Part shown: piece by piece, positions 36,020-46,312 of the stretch | Position numbering within the stretch: the first letter of the stretch is position 1 | How the letters are laid out: the number at the start of each line of letters is the position of its first letter | Source: Plectrocnemia conspersa | Lineage: Eukaryota; Arthropoda; Insecta; Trichoptera; Polycentropodidae | Direction: 5' to 3' | Length of the DNA stretch: 64,000 bases | NCBI GenBank assembly: GCA_009617715.1 | Contig: VTFK01000192.1 | Span: 620,001 to 684,000 of the forward strand | Translations under genes and position numbers: made by a program | Notes under the pieces: generated by a model | Seen by the model: only the letters and a program-made list of their open reading frames with translations | What the model was told of the DNA's origin: nothing | The model's database searches: none

Positions 36020-37228
36020 ATATTTATTTATTTTATTTTATTAATTTATTTAGCTTAATAGCTAATCTTTACATCTAACAAATTTAGTAAACATTTATAA
36101 AAATATATAAAAAATACATAACAGAAAGAAAAAAAAAAAATATACAATAATAAAGTCTTAATATTATAATTTATTTCTATATGTACGAAGGTGTTTTTTT
36201 TATTCCATTTATGAAACCCGTTATATTTTGCTGTTTCAGATTTCTCTTGGAAGACTATTATATAAATCAAAACCTCCGTACATAATTCCCCTAGCCGTAC
36301 TCGTTTTCTTATACTTAATTATCTTTAAATTTTTCTATTTCTAGTATTATATTTATGTACATCTTTATTTCTTATTAAATACTTATTAAAATATTCAGGT
36401 AACATATTATTTTCTAACTTATATATAAATACTAAAACATTCATACTCAATATTTCTTGAACATTCAACCATTCTAATCTATCAATCATACTTTTACAAT
36501 TAGTTAATCTATTTTTATTTAAGATTACTCTCATTGCCCTATTTTGTAATTTTTTGTTTATCTAATTTATTTAACATATTTAATAGTGTTGCACAATAAT
36601 TAAAATGGGGCAATATTATACTATTGTAAATTATTTTTTTGTATTTATACTTAATATATTTCTTAATCTAGATAATAAACCTATTTTTCTACTAATTTTT
36701 TTTAATATGTAATTACAATGTTCTTTAAAATTTAATTTTGTAACAACAATTACTCCTAAATATTTTATATTATCCACTATTTCTATACTAGAGTTATTTA
36801 TTACTATTTTGGTACTATTATCTAACACATTTTTATAATTAATAAACATACATTTAGTTTTATTCTCATTTAATTTAAGTACATTATTCTTTTAACCATA
36901 TTTCTAATATACTTAATTCATTATTTAAATTATTTACAATTTCTTTAATGTTATCACCTATGCAATACATTAATGTGTCATCCGCAAATAGATGAATTTT
37001 ACATTTTTTCACGTTATTAACTATATCATTAATATACAAAACAAATAACAATGGTCCCAATTTAGACCCTTGTGGTACTCCATAAGACACTAATTTCTCT
37101 TCAGAATATACATTATTTATTTTAACTTTTTGTTTTCTTTTATATAAGTAATTATTAAACCATCTTAAAACTATATCACTTATACCTATACTCTCCAATT
37201 TCTTTAACATTATTTTTCTGTCTATTGT
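36020..37228 (-). mobile_element. LINE-B copy 2, young 5'-truncated non-LTR retrotransposon
   Basis: This is the second young copy of the family at 5100-6261, in the same orientation and nearly identical to it. It extends about 65 bases further 5'. The tail at the low coordinate again consists of A/T units (TAAA type on the minus strand). Its 5' truncation at about 37228 lies in the motif A region, where the sequence reads ..TIDRKIMLKKLE and then stops matching what the family should encode (FDT before TID). Nine bases beyond the truncation a pogo-like terminal repeat begins, so the insertion sits at the edge of an older DNA element. Confidence 0.9.
36320..37228 (-). pseudogene. LINE-B copy 2 reverse transcriptase, C-terminal part
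   Basis: The best preserved piece (36884-37210, 108 codons) reads MLKKLESIGISDIVLRWF, then KVKINNVYSEEKLVSYGVPQ, GSKLGPLLFVLYINDI and HLFADDTLMYCIGD. These are reverse transcriptase motifs B and C with both catalytic aspartates. The frame then breaks at an extra base near 36892 and resumes with KCMFINYKN, KYLGVIV and KISRKIGLLSRLR (36631-36849). A further break precedes MRVILNKNRL...MLPEYFN (36325-36534), at the place where 9-10 bases present in copy 1 are missing near 36548. The protein starts before the cloned 5' end, so the first ATG is not a true start. Confidence 0.88.
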
Positions 37229-37236
37229 TTATAATA

Positions 37237-37759
37237 CAATATACTCTCGATTATTTGGGTTAATGCTGGAGAATCCGAAATACCGATTTTTATATGGTTT
37301 TAAAATATGTATGCAACAGCAAGATTTCTTCGCTTTTCCAATCACCAAAAGATTCGTAAAATAAAAAAATAAAAATATAAAATAAAAATCAGTTGTTTAT
37401 ATTTATTATATAAATAGTGTTTTATAAATGTGTATTTTACAATATTTTCTAGCAAACTTGATTGATCAAAAGGAAATCTTTAATGATCTCAAAGCATAGC
37501 GTTACTAAGCGTTTTACTTTTTTTACCCAGATTCTGTTTTTTTAACCACTAACGAATAAATAACCTAGAACCGCTCCCGTTTTGAATTGAAACGATGATG
37601 TTACGTTTTTTTGGTCATATTTTTTACTTTCGTTATCCATTCGACGGCGGTCGACTTTTAGAAGCGTGGAAAAGAGTAAAAATTGTTACAATTCGTGCAT
37701 GACCGGTTGAGGATCACTGACCTACCTGAAGATAATTAATCGTCCGAGGTTTTCTACGC
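37237..37759 (-). mobile_element. probable pogo/Tigger-like remnant, second family
   Basis: The sequence TA followed by CAATATACTCTCGATTATTT (from 37237) strongly resembles the terminal repeats of pogo/Tigger elements that read CAGTA.ACTCTCGATTATCCG. About 500 bases on, TTAATCGTCCGAGGTTTTCT (37737-37756) looks like a worn opposite end. On the minus strand between them, patches such as MDNESKKYDQKNVT and CFEIIKDFLL sit where an N-terminal transposase region would be, but they are too decayed to prove it. The element is distinct in its ends from the Tigger pair at 16.6 and 19.6 kb. The right boundary is uncertain. Confidence 0.45.
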
Positions 37760-38351
37760 GCTTGTGTTGTTGTGCAATCCAATTTTTGTTATTACCTTTT
37801 GCTCATACAGTTACTTTGGCCTAATATCAATATTACCCCTTTGTTATTATTACAACTAATAAAATAAGAAGACGCAATTAAACCATCTTTGAACTAGCTT
37901 ATACATAATACTAACAACCTCTATTATCATTAAATTCTAAATATAAATTCATAGGGATTATAATATATCACATTATGCCATACTTACGTAATACCTGATA
38001 CGTTGGCGTTATATTATACTATAGATATGTTTGAAATTTTCGGAAAAAAATCTATATAGCCACAAATCCTCTTCGAGAGGCTTAGCTGAATGTCGTAATA
38101 ATACAATCGGCTTGAATGTTTCATCGAATCGTAACTATTGAACGTTTACAATCGGATTTGAAGCCTCTATACGCGTGCGTATCACCGCCGCCAACTACCG
38201 CCCACCGAATAGATTGAAAGCCTAATAGCACTAGTATTTATTCATACACACATATGTATTAGTATTGAACTTTAATACATTTATTTATATATTTAATTAT
38301 ATATAAATAGTTTCGATTCAAGGTGATTTTTACGAACAATATTTACAATTA
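37760..38351. other. AT-rich intergenic DNA
   Basis: No gene or element is recognised. A small balanced patch at 38140-38210 holds nothing I can name. Confidence 0.35.
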
Positions 38352-38910
38352 CAATGCGCTGCCAAATTAATAGGGACAGTACCAATATTTTGTGGTTTTC
38401 ATGTTTACATTGTCTCTATTTTTAAATAACTTGATTTTGATGCTGTCGGTATCACCACTGACATTTATAAGAAGCACAATTTTTAAGTATGGCCAGGTCT
38501 TCAGACACGTTCCCAAGGAAATGTGCAGAAGTGAAGACATTATTGAACAATAAACATTGCAGGAATTTCGAAGTCTGTGGTTAACAGGATTAAGAAAAAA
38601 TCGACTTAAACCTGCACTTAGAAGTAAATCACGTTGGAAAATGTAGTAGAAAGCGGATCACCACACCTCATTCTGACCGCAAAATCAGAGATGTCTGTCT
38701 CCAATATTACAAAAAGAGTGCGAAAAGGCATTAAAGTCTCCAAACAAATAATCCAGAGGAGAACCTCATGGGTCGTCGTCCATCTAAAAAAACCTCGCAT
38801 CACGGTAGTGATGAGGAAAAAGCGAGAAAAGGAAAAGAGAGTGATTATAAACAAGCAGCAGCTCATCAAACCCTCATCCGAGTGTAGCATCACTCTCCTG
38901 AGCTAAGGCA
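38352..38910 (+). pseudogene. Tc1-type transposase remnant, N-terminal half
   Basis: From the ATG at 38489 the plus strand reads MARSSDTFPRKCAEVKTLLN, then a frame with stops, KKIDLNLHLEVNHVGKCSRK, RITTPHSDRKIRDVCLQYYK and GRRPSKK, ending in a basic run. This matches the DNA-binding half of Tc1-type transposases: first helix-turn-helix, a GR.RKTT.R.DR linker, then the second helix-turn-helix ending in the HRPAKKP-like block. The catalytic DDE half is absent. Just upstream, CAATGCGCTGCCAAATTAAT and AGGGACAG (38352-38380) after a TA resemble a Tc1-type inverted terminal repeat. No matching right end is seen; an LTR-A copy begins 120 bases after the remnant stops. Confidence 0.75.
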
Positions 38911-39033
38911 AAATGCAAAAATGTGTATTAAAAGTATGCCACAATTTGCAAAAAAAAATTTCATTTTTTGCGAAAATGTTAAAATAAATAATTAAATAAG
39001 AAAATAAATGCAAATAAATAACGAATCTGGTAT

Positions 39034-39707
39034 TGTGGTGACCACACACAGATGCATACTTTAAAAGGTTATTATTCTCAAAACTTGCGTTAATTTATTG
39101 TGACTAAAATAATCATCCATCAACAAGGAAACAAGACAATAGCGTAAATGATTGGGACCACACACAAAAGCCCTCGTTACGACCAGAAATAACACGAGTT
39201 TTGTTGTTACGGTAAATATTCTGTCATTGAAAGAATATTTATTTGTTGCGAAATGGTCACAGATATAATAAATCACCGGATCCACAAGATTCCCGTTGCA
39301 GTAACGACCATGGACAATGCCCATCGAGCGAATGTCGCTTTCTAAAGGCGTATACCTATTTCGCTGTTTTGAGAAACGATTACATCTATTGGATAGATAA
39401 TCAATGCATGATTGTGATTGGTCAGTAAGCCTGGATTCCAATGAGGAGAAGACAATCACAAGCAGACACTCGAAGAGACCAGCAGACACCTGCTGCACGA
39501 GGACAACAACTGTCATGGGCGCTCACATCTCGAGACGGACTCCTCCATGCGAGCATCACTGTAGCAGAGAGAACTGATGCTGCCACAACACCTACAAGAA
39601 CTTTGAGAAGCTCCCACGGACATCATCCCTGCGCCAGTTTTCCACCATTATTTATTGTCTGTCGCAATTGTAATATAATCTAATAAAACTCTCAACTAAA
39701 CTAGATA
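39034..39707 (+). mobile_element. LTR-A copy 6, with longer leader region
   Basis: This copy starts TGTGGTGACCACACACAG, a short palindrome-containing terminus, and follows the family through CTCAAAACTTGCGTTAATTT, GACAATAGCGTAAATGATTG, GAGTTTTGTTGTTACGGTAA, TAATAAATCACCGGATCCAC, ACAATGCCCATCGAGCGAAT and GTGATTGGTCAGTAAGCCTG. The TATA-like TTTAAG block is deleted. The following GC-richer part with CACTCGAAGAGACCAGCAGA and a long run of mixed sequence to 39660 fits the R/U5 region. CTAATAAAACTCTCAACTAA gives a polyadenylation-type signal. The terminal CTACGAAGTCACAC block is missing. Open frames on both strands here are repeat sequence. Confidence 0.78.
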
Positions 39708-41329
39708 TACTTGCGCCATTTGAATAACCTCTAAATTATTACAAATTGTGCAGGTGTTTTAAACCTTCACATAAGTTTTATAAAAAAAATATTTTTATAC
39801 ACTTATTGGTATTTAAATTAATTAAATGATTTTTATATCAATATATGTGTTACTTAATATTTTTAATTGAGTTACTGTTTTCAATATTTTTTTTTTAATT
39901 CAATATTGTCAAAAGTAGTTTCTCCTTTTACATAAAATTAACGGAAACTGATCGAAAATCGTAAATAATAGGTGTATGAATTGCTCTAATCATTTTAAAC
40001 ATCTGCAAGCACAATTTTGCCCCGACTGAGGTCTGTATCTCTCCGCTTCGTCACGCGGACCGTAACGAAAACAGTAGTGTTGCCAATCGAGTAAAAATAC
40101 CGCTTTGCTTTCATATGTTTTCTAATACCCCTTGTAAATTAATAAAGAATTATTAGATAATAATATTATGTGTAGAGTCGTTTCATATTCGCCAAAAGAT
40201 TTTATTGTACTTATGTATATAGGTACCAAAATTGCCATTCAATACCTGCAAAACTGCAAGATTTATGATTGCAATATGGCTCCAGAGGCGGCAGGAAGCT
40301 CGAGAGCAATCTATTCTGGCAGAAACAATTTCGCTTCTCGGTCGAATATCCTTTATTTATTTCAGTACGCCTGAATTATGCGAATTTACTGGCTGCTTGA
40401 ATATTAATTTAAGAGAACGCGCTACATACGTAAGTGCGTGGAACTACTTATACCTCTTTACGTTTCTGAAAATGTAATATCACTTATATTTTTATAATCT
40501 TTTTTTTATACAATTATAGCATTACATAAATAATAAACATAAGTTAAATTAGAGTTATAATACATATACAAATGTCTTTGACAAGATACAATATTTAAAA
40601 TAAATTAAACCAAACCTAAACATTGCCTTATAAAGAACTATAGTTAGCTTAAGAACCTGTTTTAGGTCAAGTTATCTTTGAACAGCAAAGTGGCAGATTT
40701 AAAATACACTTTAAAGCAGCGTATAATTTCAGTGAAATTATATTTTCACTAGAAATTTGTCTATAAATTAAAATGTATTCGGGTATGATTTCCTTTAACA
40801 TATATAATAGTAATACACATACACCGTAACATACACAATCTACGGTGTATTTTGTGTAAGTGCCACTTCTGTAAGTATTCGCGTATAAAGAATCAAAGCA
40901 TAAGATTAGGGTAAAAATATATTATAATATATTCAATCTGCAGTAAAAATAGTGAAGCATTTAAAATATTATTTTTTATATGAGGTTAACATAAAAAAGT
41001 CAAAGAGTAAGCTCATTGTTTATGCTCAATTTGGAGTGGCGTGCAAACTTGACTCTCTTGAACTAGAGCCGTCTTATCAGAGAATCGAAGGACCAGCGAA
41101 ACTCATTTTATTTGATTTTTCTACATGCTTTAATAATAAATAAGCTTCTCCCGTTTCCGTAGATCACTAAAAAATACTATTTAATTTTTTTACATTTTAT
41201 AAAGAATTTATTTTTTTAGCAAAGTATGTATATTATTTTTTTTAATTAATAATATATATCTTAACTCGTTAATTTTGAATATTTTTTTAGTAAACACTGT
41301 CACACTGTTCTCGATTTAATTTTGAAGAG
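39708..41329. other. AT-rich intergenic DNA
   Basis: No recognised element. Small patches (40020-40090 and 40280-40340) are less AT-rich and hold short frames without family features. ACACCGTA...TACGGTGT at about 40821-40848 is a short inverted repeat. Confidence 0.35.
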
Positions 41330-41930
41330 TTGCGAAGTCAGTCTCAGTGCTCCTCTATAACGTATTTTTCAATTGATTCTCAAAACATCATCATTTCCTG
41401 ATCTTTTAAAATGCACAAAAGTCATCCCTAAGCATTAAAAGGGTGACAATTTTTGCATAAAGAACTATAGACCTTCTGTCTTTCAACAAAACAGTGACAA
41501 AATCTTTTGATGCGTAAATTTAAGTAGACATCGCTCATGCAAATTTTAAGAAGGTCTTTGACAAGGATTGTAATGGATTATTAATAATTTAACTCCGTTA
41601 TTTTCAAGTAGACAGTTTGTAACATATGGCGGCCGATTGTCGTTAAGTGCCATAATGTGTCATTTTCTCAATCCAGTTTGCCATCAGACTATTCTTACGA
41701 TCTCGATTGAAATATTTTGCCTAGAGAAACTTTCACTAAAGTTCTCAGGATCATTTTTATGAGCAAGTTGAGGTTCTCTCTACATATAAACGACGACTAC
41801 AATAAATATTCCAAGATGCTCGGGCTTCTTATGAGGAATGCAATTCACACTAACAATCCATCAATTATTTGTGTTCTTTATGACATTTTACTTTTGAGGA
41901 GCTGGTCCGGTTCTTATAATTTAATTTGAA
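41330..41930 (+). pseudogene. decayed LINE reverse transcriptase, plus strand
   Basis: Read across frames, the order of patches fits a LINE reverse transcriptase: FPDLLK and KVIPKH.KGD (N-terminal palm), IKNYRPSVFQQNSDKIF (the NYRPIS block), LFSSRQFVTYGGRLS (after motif A), then a damaged stretch, LHINDDYNK and finally KMLGLLMRN...IICVLYD (the thumb, normally K.LGF..RN...L..LY). The GVPQGS and YADD blocks are lost, and stops are frequent. The spelling resembles the remnant at 44.7 kb more than LINE-B. Confidence 0.68.
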
Positions 41931-44679
41931 TATTTTATAATTTTTATATCTTACTTGTATTATATTTTTGTGTATTGTAATTATCATCGTGACGCATTGA
42001 AGTAACCATTTAGGGCACGATGGTCCATTATTTTACATAAAGTGGTTAGTACCATAAAGAGTAGGATGTTAAACACTACTTAAGTGGGAAATTATTCATT
42101 TATATTATGATTTTAGTAAGCTTTTTCTTGATTTTCAGTCTTCCGCCATACAGTTAGTTATTAATACATTTTTATGTTCATTTTTTATTTCCATAAATTA
42201 TTATCAGGAAATCAAATTTAACACGAAATATAAAAACAGATTTCATAATAATTAAACGATATCAGTATTATGCTAATGCGACTACTTTTTAGTGTCAGCT
42301 CAGAGACGCGTTTTATGCAAATCAAAGGTGTTTCGACCCGTGTCATCAAATGAGGTGGTAATTCTTTAAAACTGCATTGATTGCTTCCCGATTCGAATAA
42401 AAAATACTTGTTTTATTTACAGCCACATAAATAATGTGGAACTCGCACTGACATGCGGCTTTAATCATATACCAATTTAAACAAGAATAATTCAACGCGT
42501 TGTGGTGGTTTGACAAAGTGCAACACATTATCTTACATTTTTACATGAAATGCATTCGCGGGTGTTGATCCTCTACGAAAGCGCATACAAATCTAATTGT
42601 CTAGACAAAAATATGTTTAAAACATTTAGCAACTTGTTTTGAATGCAACCATCGAATGAAAAAAAATCGAGTTCCAAAGATCGTTTTTATGATGCAGCAA
42701 CTTCTGGGTCGTTGTTTCTATGTTGTTTTAATCCGATTTTCATCTGACCTAAAGGGTCACGCGGTTCTGAGACCCACTCGGCGTGACGCCATATTAAATT
42801 TCTAGGCACAATAGTCTTTCGGTTCGGTATGCCTGATGAATTTTAACTTTGTCAAGTCGTGATTGTCCGGAATTTTATTCAAGCAAAAGGCACGGAAAGA
42901 CCGAAACGATAATTCCCAAATAAAACATTTATAGTCGGTTTTGGATGGAGTTAGTTTATTAGTGAGGATTGCAATAAAACTGTATAGTTTACGTCTTGTA
43001 TTTTGATTATTAAGATTTTTTTAACACAAATATGCGTAAACAGATTTGCAATTGCAACATGTGGCATGCATTTTTTAGTTTTACATTGCTTTCGAAAGTG
43101 TTTTATATGCCTTTGTATTACTTTAAATATATTAGGTAAAGATACAAAAATATTTATTCACAATTGATCAAGTATATGTACAGATTATTTTTGTATATTT
43201 TAATAGAACGGAAGTTTAATTAATGTTAATTTTCTTACGCCGTTACTGTACCTAGATTATTAGATTTTATCATCAAAGGCGACCTTCCCCTGATGCTATA
43301 TTATATAATAATTATAGTAAAATATTTTGTTCGGCCAATTATTAGTTTCGGTCTAATGCTTCCAATAAATTTTTGCCTAGAGGGAACATGAACCAATATT
43401 GCCTTGTTAGCTCGAATGATCCATTATGAAAATTAACTGGTTTTCTCTGATGATATGACTCTTAAGTTTATGATTTTCTAATAATGACAGCGCTCTAGAA
43501 ATTTCGTAAACAATAATTTTATAATCATAAATATTTAAATTGTTAAAAAAAAAACATAGAAATAGGAAACCAGTTTTTTATTTAAAAATCAGCGCTATAT
43601 GAAGCCTAGTTTTCCGCTTAGAAACTAGTTTTTGAATCTCGTTGTATTATTCTATGGATATGCTTACTAGACTTCTGATCAATTATTTGCACATGTGAGA
43701 ATTATATTCAAAATATTTAACTATAGCTAATACATTTACGATAAGCGCGTTTATCAATGATTAATTTTGATACATTGCAAGATAAATCGATAACTCGGTG
43801 AATCACTAGCTCTTATAAAATGTGCATAAATTTATAATCACATGTATTGATTATAATATAATTGTGAATCGAGGTCAGATGGATGACGGAATCGCGAGGG
43901 TTCAATGTAATCCTGTAGGCTACATTTCACAATCAATCGACTGAAAATCTATGCTAAAATGACCCGACGACATTGAAGATTAATCTCATAGGAACACATG
44001 TATTGTATGTTTAATATATACATATAATCAGATATCAAATATATAATTTTTAATTTTGACAGTATTTATATAACACGATAAGTAAGCAGTTAAATATTTA
44101 CACTTCATCTTTTATACTGATAAATAGATATGATTTTACTTAAAGATAGTTCTAGAGCTAACCAGTTATGAATATTATGATGTATTCGATCTTTATTTGA
44201 ACTATTCTGTTTCCAGTTTTCAATGAAATAAATGGTACCATCGTAAAAATGTGAGAATGCATCAAAGCGGGAGAGATAGTAGAAGACGAAAATTTAAAGC
44301 CTAGTCATATGCACATACTGTGTATGTAGATAGGTATAGAATAAAAAAAATGGTCTGACACTGCGTGAGCGAGTAATAAATTTAGAACTGTTGTCCTAGA
44401 CAACATAAATTGTCTATTTACTTTAACGGGCGAAGGATGGGATCTAACGCACGGTAGTGTTCCTATGCATGTATGATCAGAGGCGTCAGATTTATTTAAG
44501 TTATTTTTTTAGATCTTCAATAAAAAAATAAGTCAATCCATTATTCCTAAATTACACGATAGTAACCTATTAGTAGATAACATCGTTTAAAATTATTTTA
44601 TCACTAACTCCACAAAATTAATAACATTATATTATTTCTGAATTACAGAGGATATTCGAGAAGTCAAAAAAATGTTTAT
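41931..44679. other. AT-rich intergenic DNA
   Basis: No gene or repeat is recognised over this stretch. Somewhat more balanced patches lie near 42500-42900 and 43860-43990, without coding or RNA features I can support. Confidence 0.4.
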
Positions 44680-45075
44680 AAAGCACTTTATTTGATAAGC
44701 CAACAACACGGTTTTCGTCATCAACCTCTTATGCCTTTCGAAGGCAGTGACAAAGTCCCTTGAATTTAAAATCTAGGTCGATGTATTCTATATCGACTTT
44801 AAAAAGCACTCCAAAAAGTTGGTCATGATATTATTTTTCGGATTTTAAGCAACTTCAGTCTTGTTAGCTTTATCCCGAGTTTCTTAAGTGGCTGCATAAG
44901 TACTCGTTCTGGAGTACCGCAGGGATCCAATTGGGGTCCTCTGTTTTTTTTTTCTTTATAAACAACACACATGCACCAATTGAGAACTCAGATTATTTAT
45001 TGTATGCTGATGACTCAAAAGTGTTTCAGTGTGTTTGCACAAATGCGGATTCGATGTCTTTAAAAAAATACATTA
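44680..45075 (+). pseudogene. decayed LINE reverse transcriptase with YADD motif
   Basis: The plus strand reads QHGFRHQPL, DKVP.. then VDVFYIDFKK (motif A, where the usual F/Y-IDF-KAFD is changed), KVGHDIIFRIL, then SGVPQGSNWGPLFF (motif B) and SDYLLYADDSKVFQ (motif C with both aspartates). A KKYIKS-like segment follows and homology fades at about 45075. The T run near 44945 replaces part of the LF.INDI segment. The family is of the general Jockey/I/R1-group type. It is truncated at both ends and cannot be active. Confidence 0.8.
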
Positions 45076-45431
45076 AGTCGATGTGAAGGTAGTCGAAAAA
45101 AGTTTTTAAATATTTATTATTTGTATCTATTTCAATATCAAATAAAAAACGATAAAATATGTTAATATATTCGCAAATGAAGTAAAAATTAGAAACTATA
45201 ATAAAATTGCATATATTCATGTTATAAAACAATAAAAAGTACATAAAAATAAATAAAAATACATTTTATTAATTTAGTATTTGGAATTAAATCTCTAGAT
45301 ACAATTCATTACATCCTCAGTGTAACGTAATCCTTCGATGCTCTGCAATTTTTAGCTGCAGACTATAGAGTGTCATAGAGAGTCGCGATCGCGTCCCTCG
45401 TTCTTGCCCGTCACAGGCAGGACATCGGCGA
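45076..45431. other. AT-rich spacer with a balanced end
   Basis: The first 220 bases are AT-rich and featureless; a 72-codon minus-strand frame (45026-45244) is a shadow across the end of the LINE remnant. From 45300 the sequence is more balanced but shows no recognised element before the MITE. Confidence 0.4.
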
Positions 45432-45578
45432 CAGTGGCGTTACCAGGATTTTGACAAAAGGGGGTTTTGTCAAGAAAAAATGTAAGATAATTTTTGTAAT
45501 TTATATTTAATTAACATAAAATGCCACCAAGGAGGGGTCTAAGCCCCCAGAACCCCGCCCTCCTTTGCTACGCCACTA
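45432..45578. mobile_element. hAT-type MITE, 147 bp
   Basis: The ends are imperfect inverted repeats: CAGTGGCGTTACCAGGAT at the left, and TAGTGGCGTAGCAAAGGA as the complement of the right end. CAGTGGCGTAGC-type termini are well known in hAT-like non-autonomous elements. The flanks ATCGGCGA (45424-45431) and GTCAGCGA (45579-45586) agree at six of eight positions, fitting a worn 8-bp target duplication typical of hAT. The inner part is AT-rich on the left, with GGAGGGGTCTAAGCCCCC near the right. There is no coding capacity. Confidence 0.78.
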
Positions 45579-45856
45579 GTCAGCGATCAAGAACGCTATC
45601 CTTATGCCGGCACTTCACTCTCTGAAAGTTGTCCAGACCAAAGTTACAACTAAAGTCGGTCGAGACCTACGACTTCAAGTAAGCGACCACACAGTCGCAA
45701 ATTTCATATGCCGTCCGGCCGGTGGCCGTGAATGACGTTTCGTTTCCGTTTCGGTCGTAAATATTCAATTTACGCAAAATCTACGAACACCACATTTGTG
45801 ACTATCCTAGAATTTGTCGCCATCGATTCTAAATAAGAATTAGGTATGGTGTGACA

Positions 45857-46312
45857 TTTATATAAACCGATCTAGGAAAATACATAAGGATATTCGAAAC
45901 GATTTTTTTAACAAAATCAAGTACCACTAATTATTTTTTTAATATTTATTTTTATATGAAAAAAAATATAATTACGATATCTATTAAAAGAAAATACTAT
46001 CCAAAATATAATTAATTCCTTTTGGTGCCCTAAAATATTCAAAGATGTCAGTAAGAGTCTGTTGAAGTCCCCGATAAGCATGTGGTATTATAAATTGACC
46101 ACGTGACCACGATGCAACGCTCGACATGCGTGTTGACCATAGGACGCCTACGCGCATACTGAAATTAAACCGAGTTACTCGTTCTATCTCAGTTTACGAA
46201 ACACCATATCATTATCTAAGTATCTCACCGCTCGCGCTCGAAAGAGCAGTTCTGACTTTGGTCCCTTTGACTCCGGTCTTTTGCCGACAATGTTCGGGAG
46301 CGCTCGAAGCTG
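45857..46312 (+). repeat. dispersed repeat R1, copy 2 (LTR-like)
   Basis: This is the plus-strand partner of the repeat at 10510-10996. It runs from ACCGATCTAGGAAAATACAT through AACGATTTTTTTAACAAAAT, GGTGCCCTAAAATATTCAAA, TGTTGAAGTCCCCGATAAGC, CGACATGCGTGTTGACCATA, CGAGTTACTCGTTCTATCTC and AAGTATCTCACCGCTCGCGC to CCGACAATGTTCGGGAGCGC. A GA-rich 45-base segment present in copy 1 is missing after 46218. Downstream sequence to about 46660, which includes an ATATTAAACTCAAC signal, may continue an LTR-like unit starting at TGTTGAAG (46058). No protein-coding remnant of a retroelement adjoins it. Confidence 0.75.

Noticed and set aside
39061..39516. 151-codon minus-strand open frame, the longest in the window
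   Set aside because: It is antisense to LTR-A copy 6. Its length reflects the repeat's composition, and no domain is present.
40790..40870. resemblance of this patch to 27588-27635 (AGTAATACACAT..AC.GTAACATA)
   Set aside because: The match is short and imperfect in AT-rich sequence; it may be a worn common repeat but I cannot support it.
45026..45244. 72-codon minus-strand frame
   Set aside because: It overlaps the end of the plus-strand LINE remnant and consists of AT-rich, low-complexity codons.
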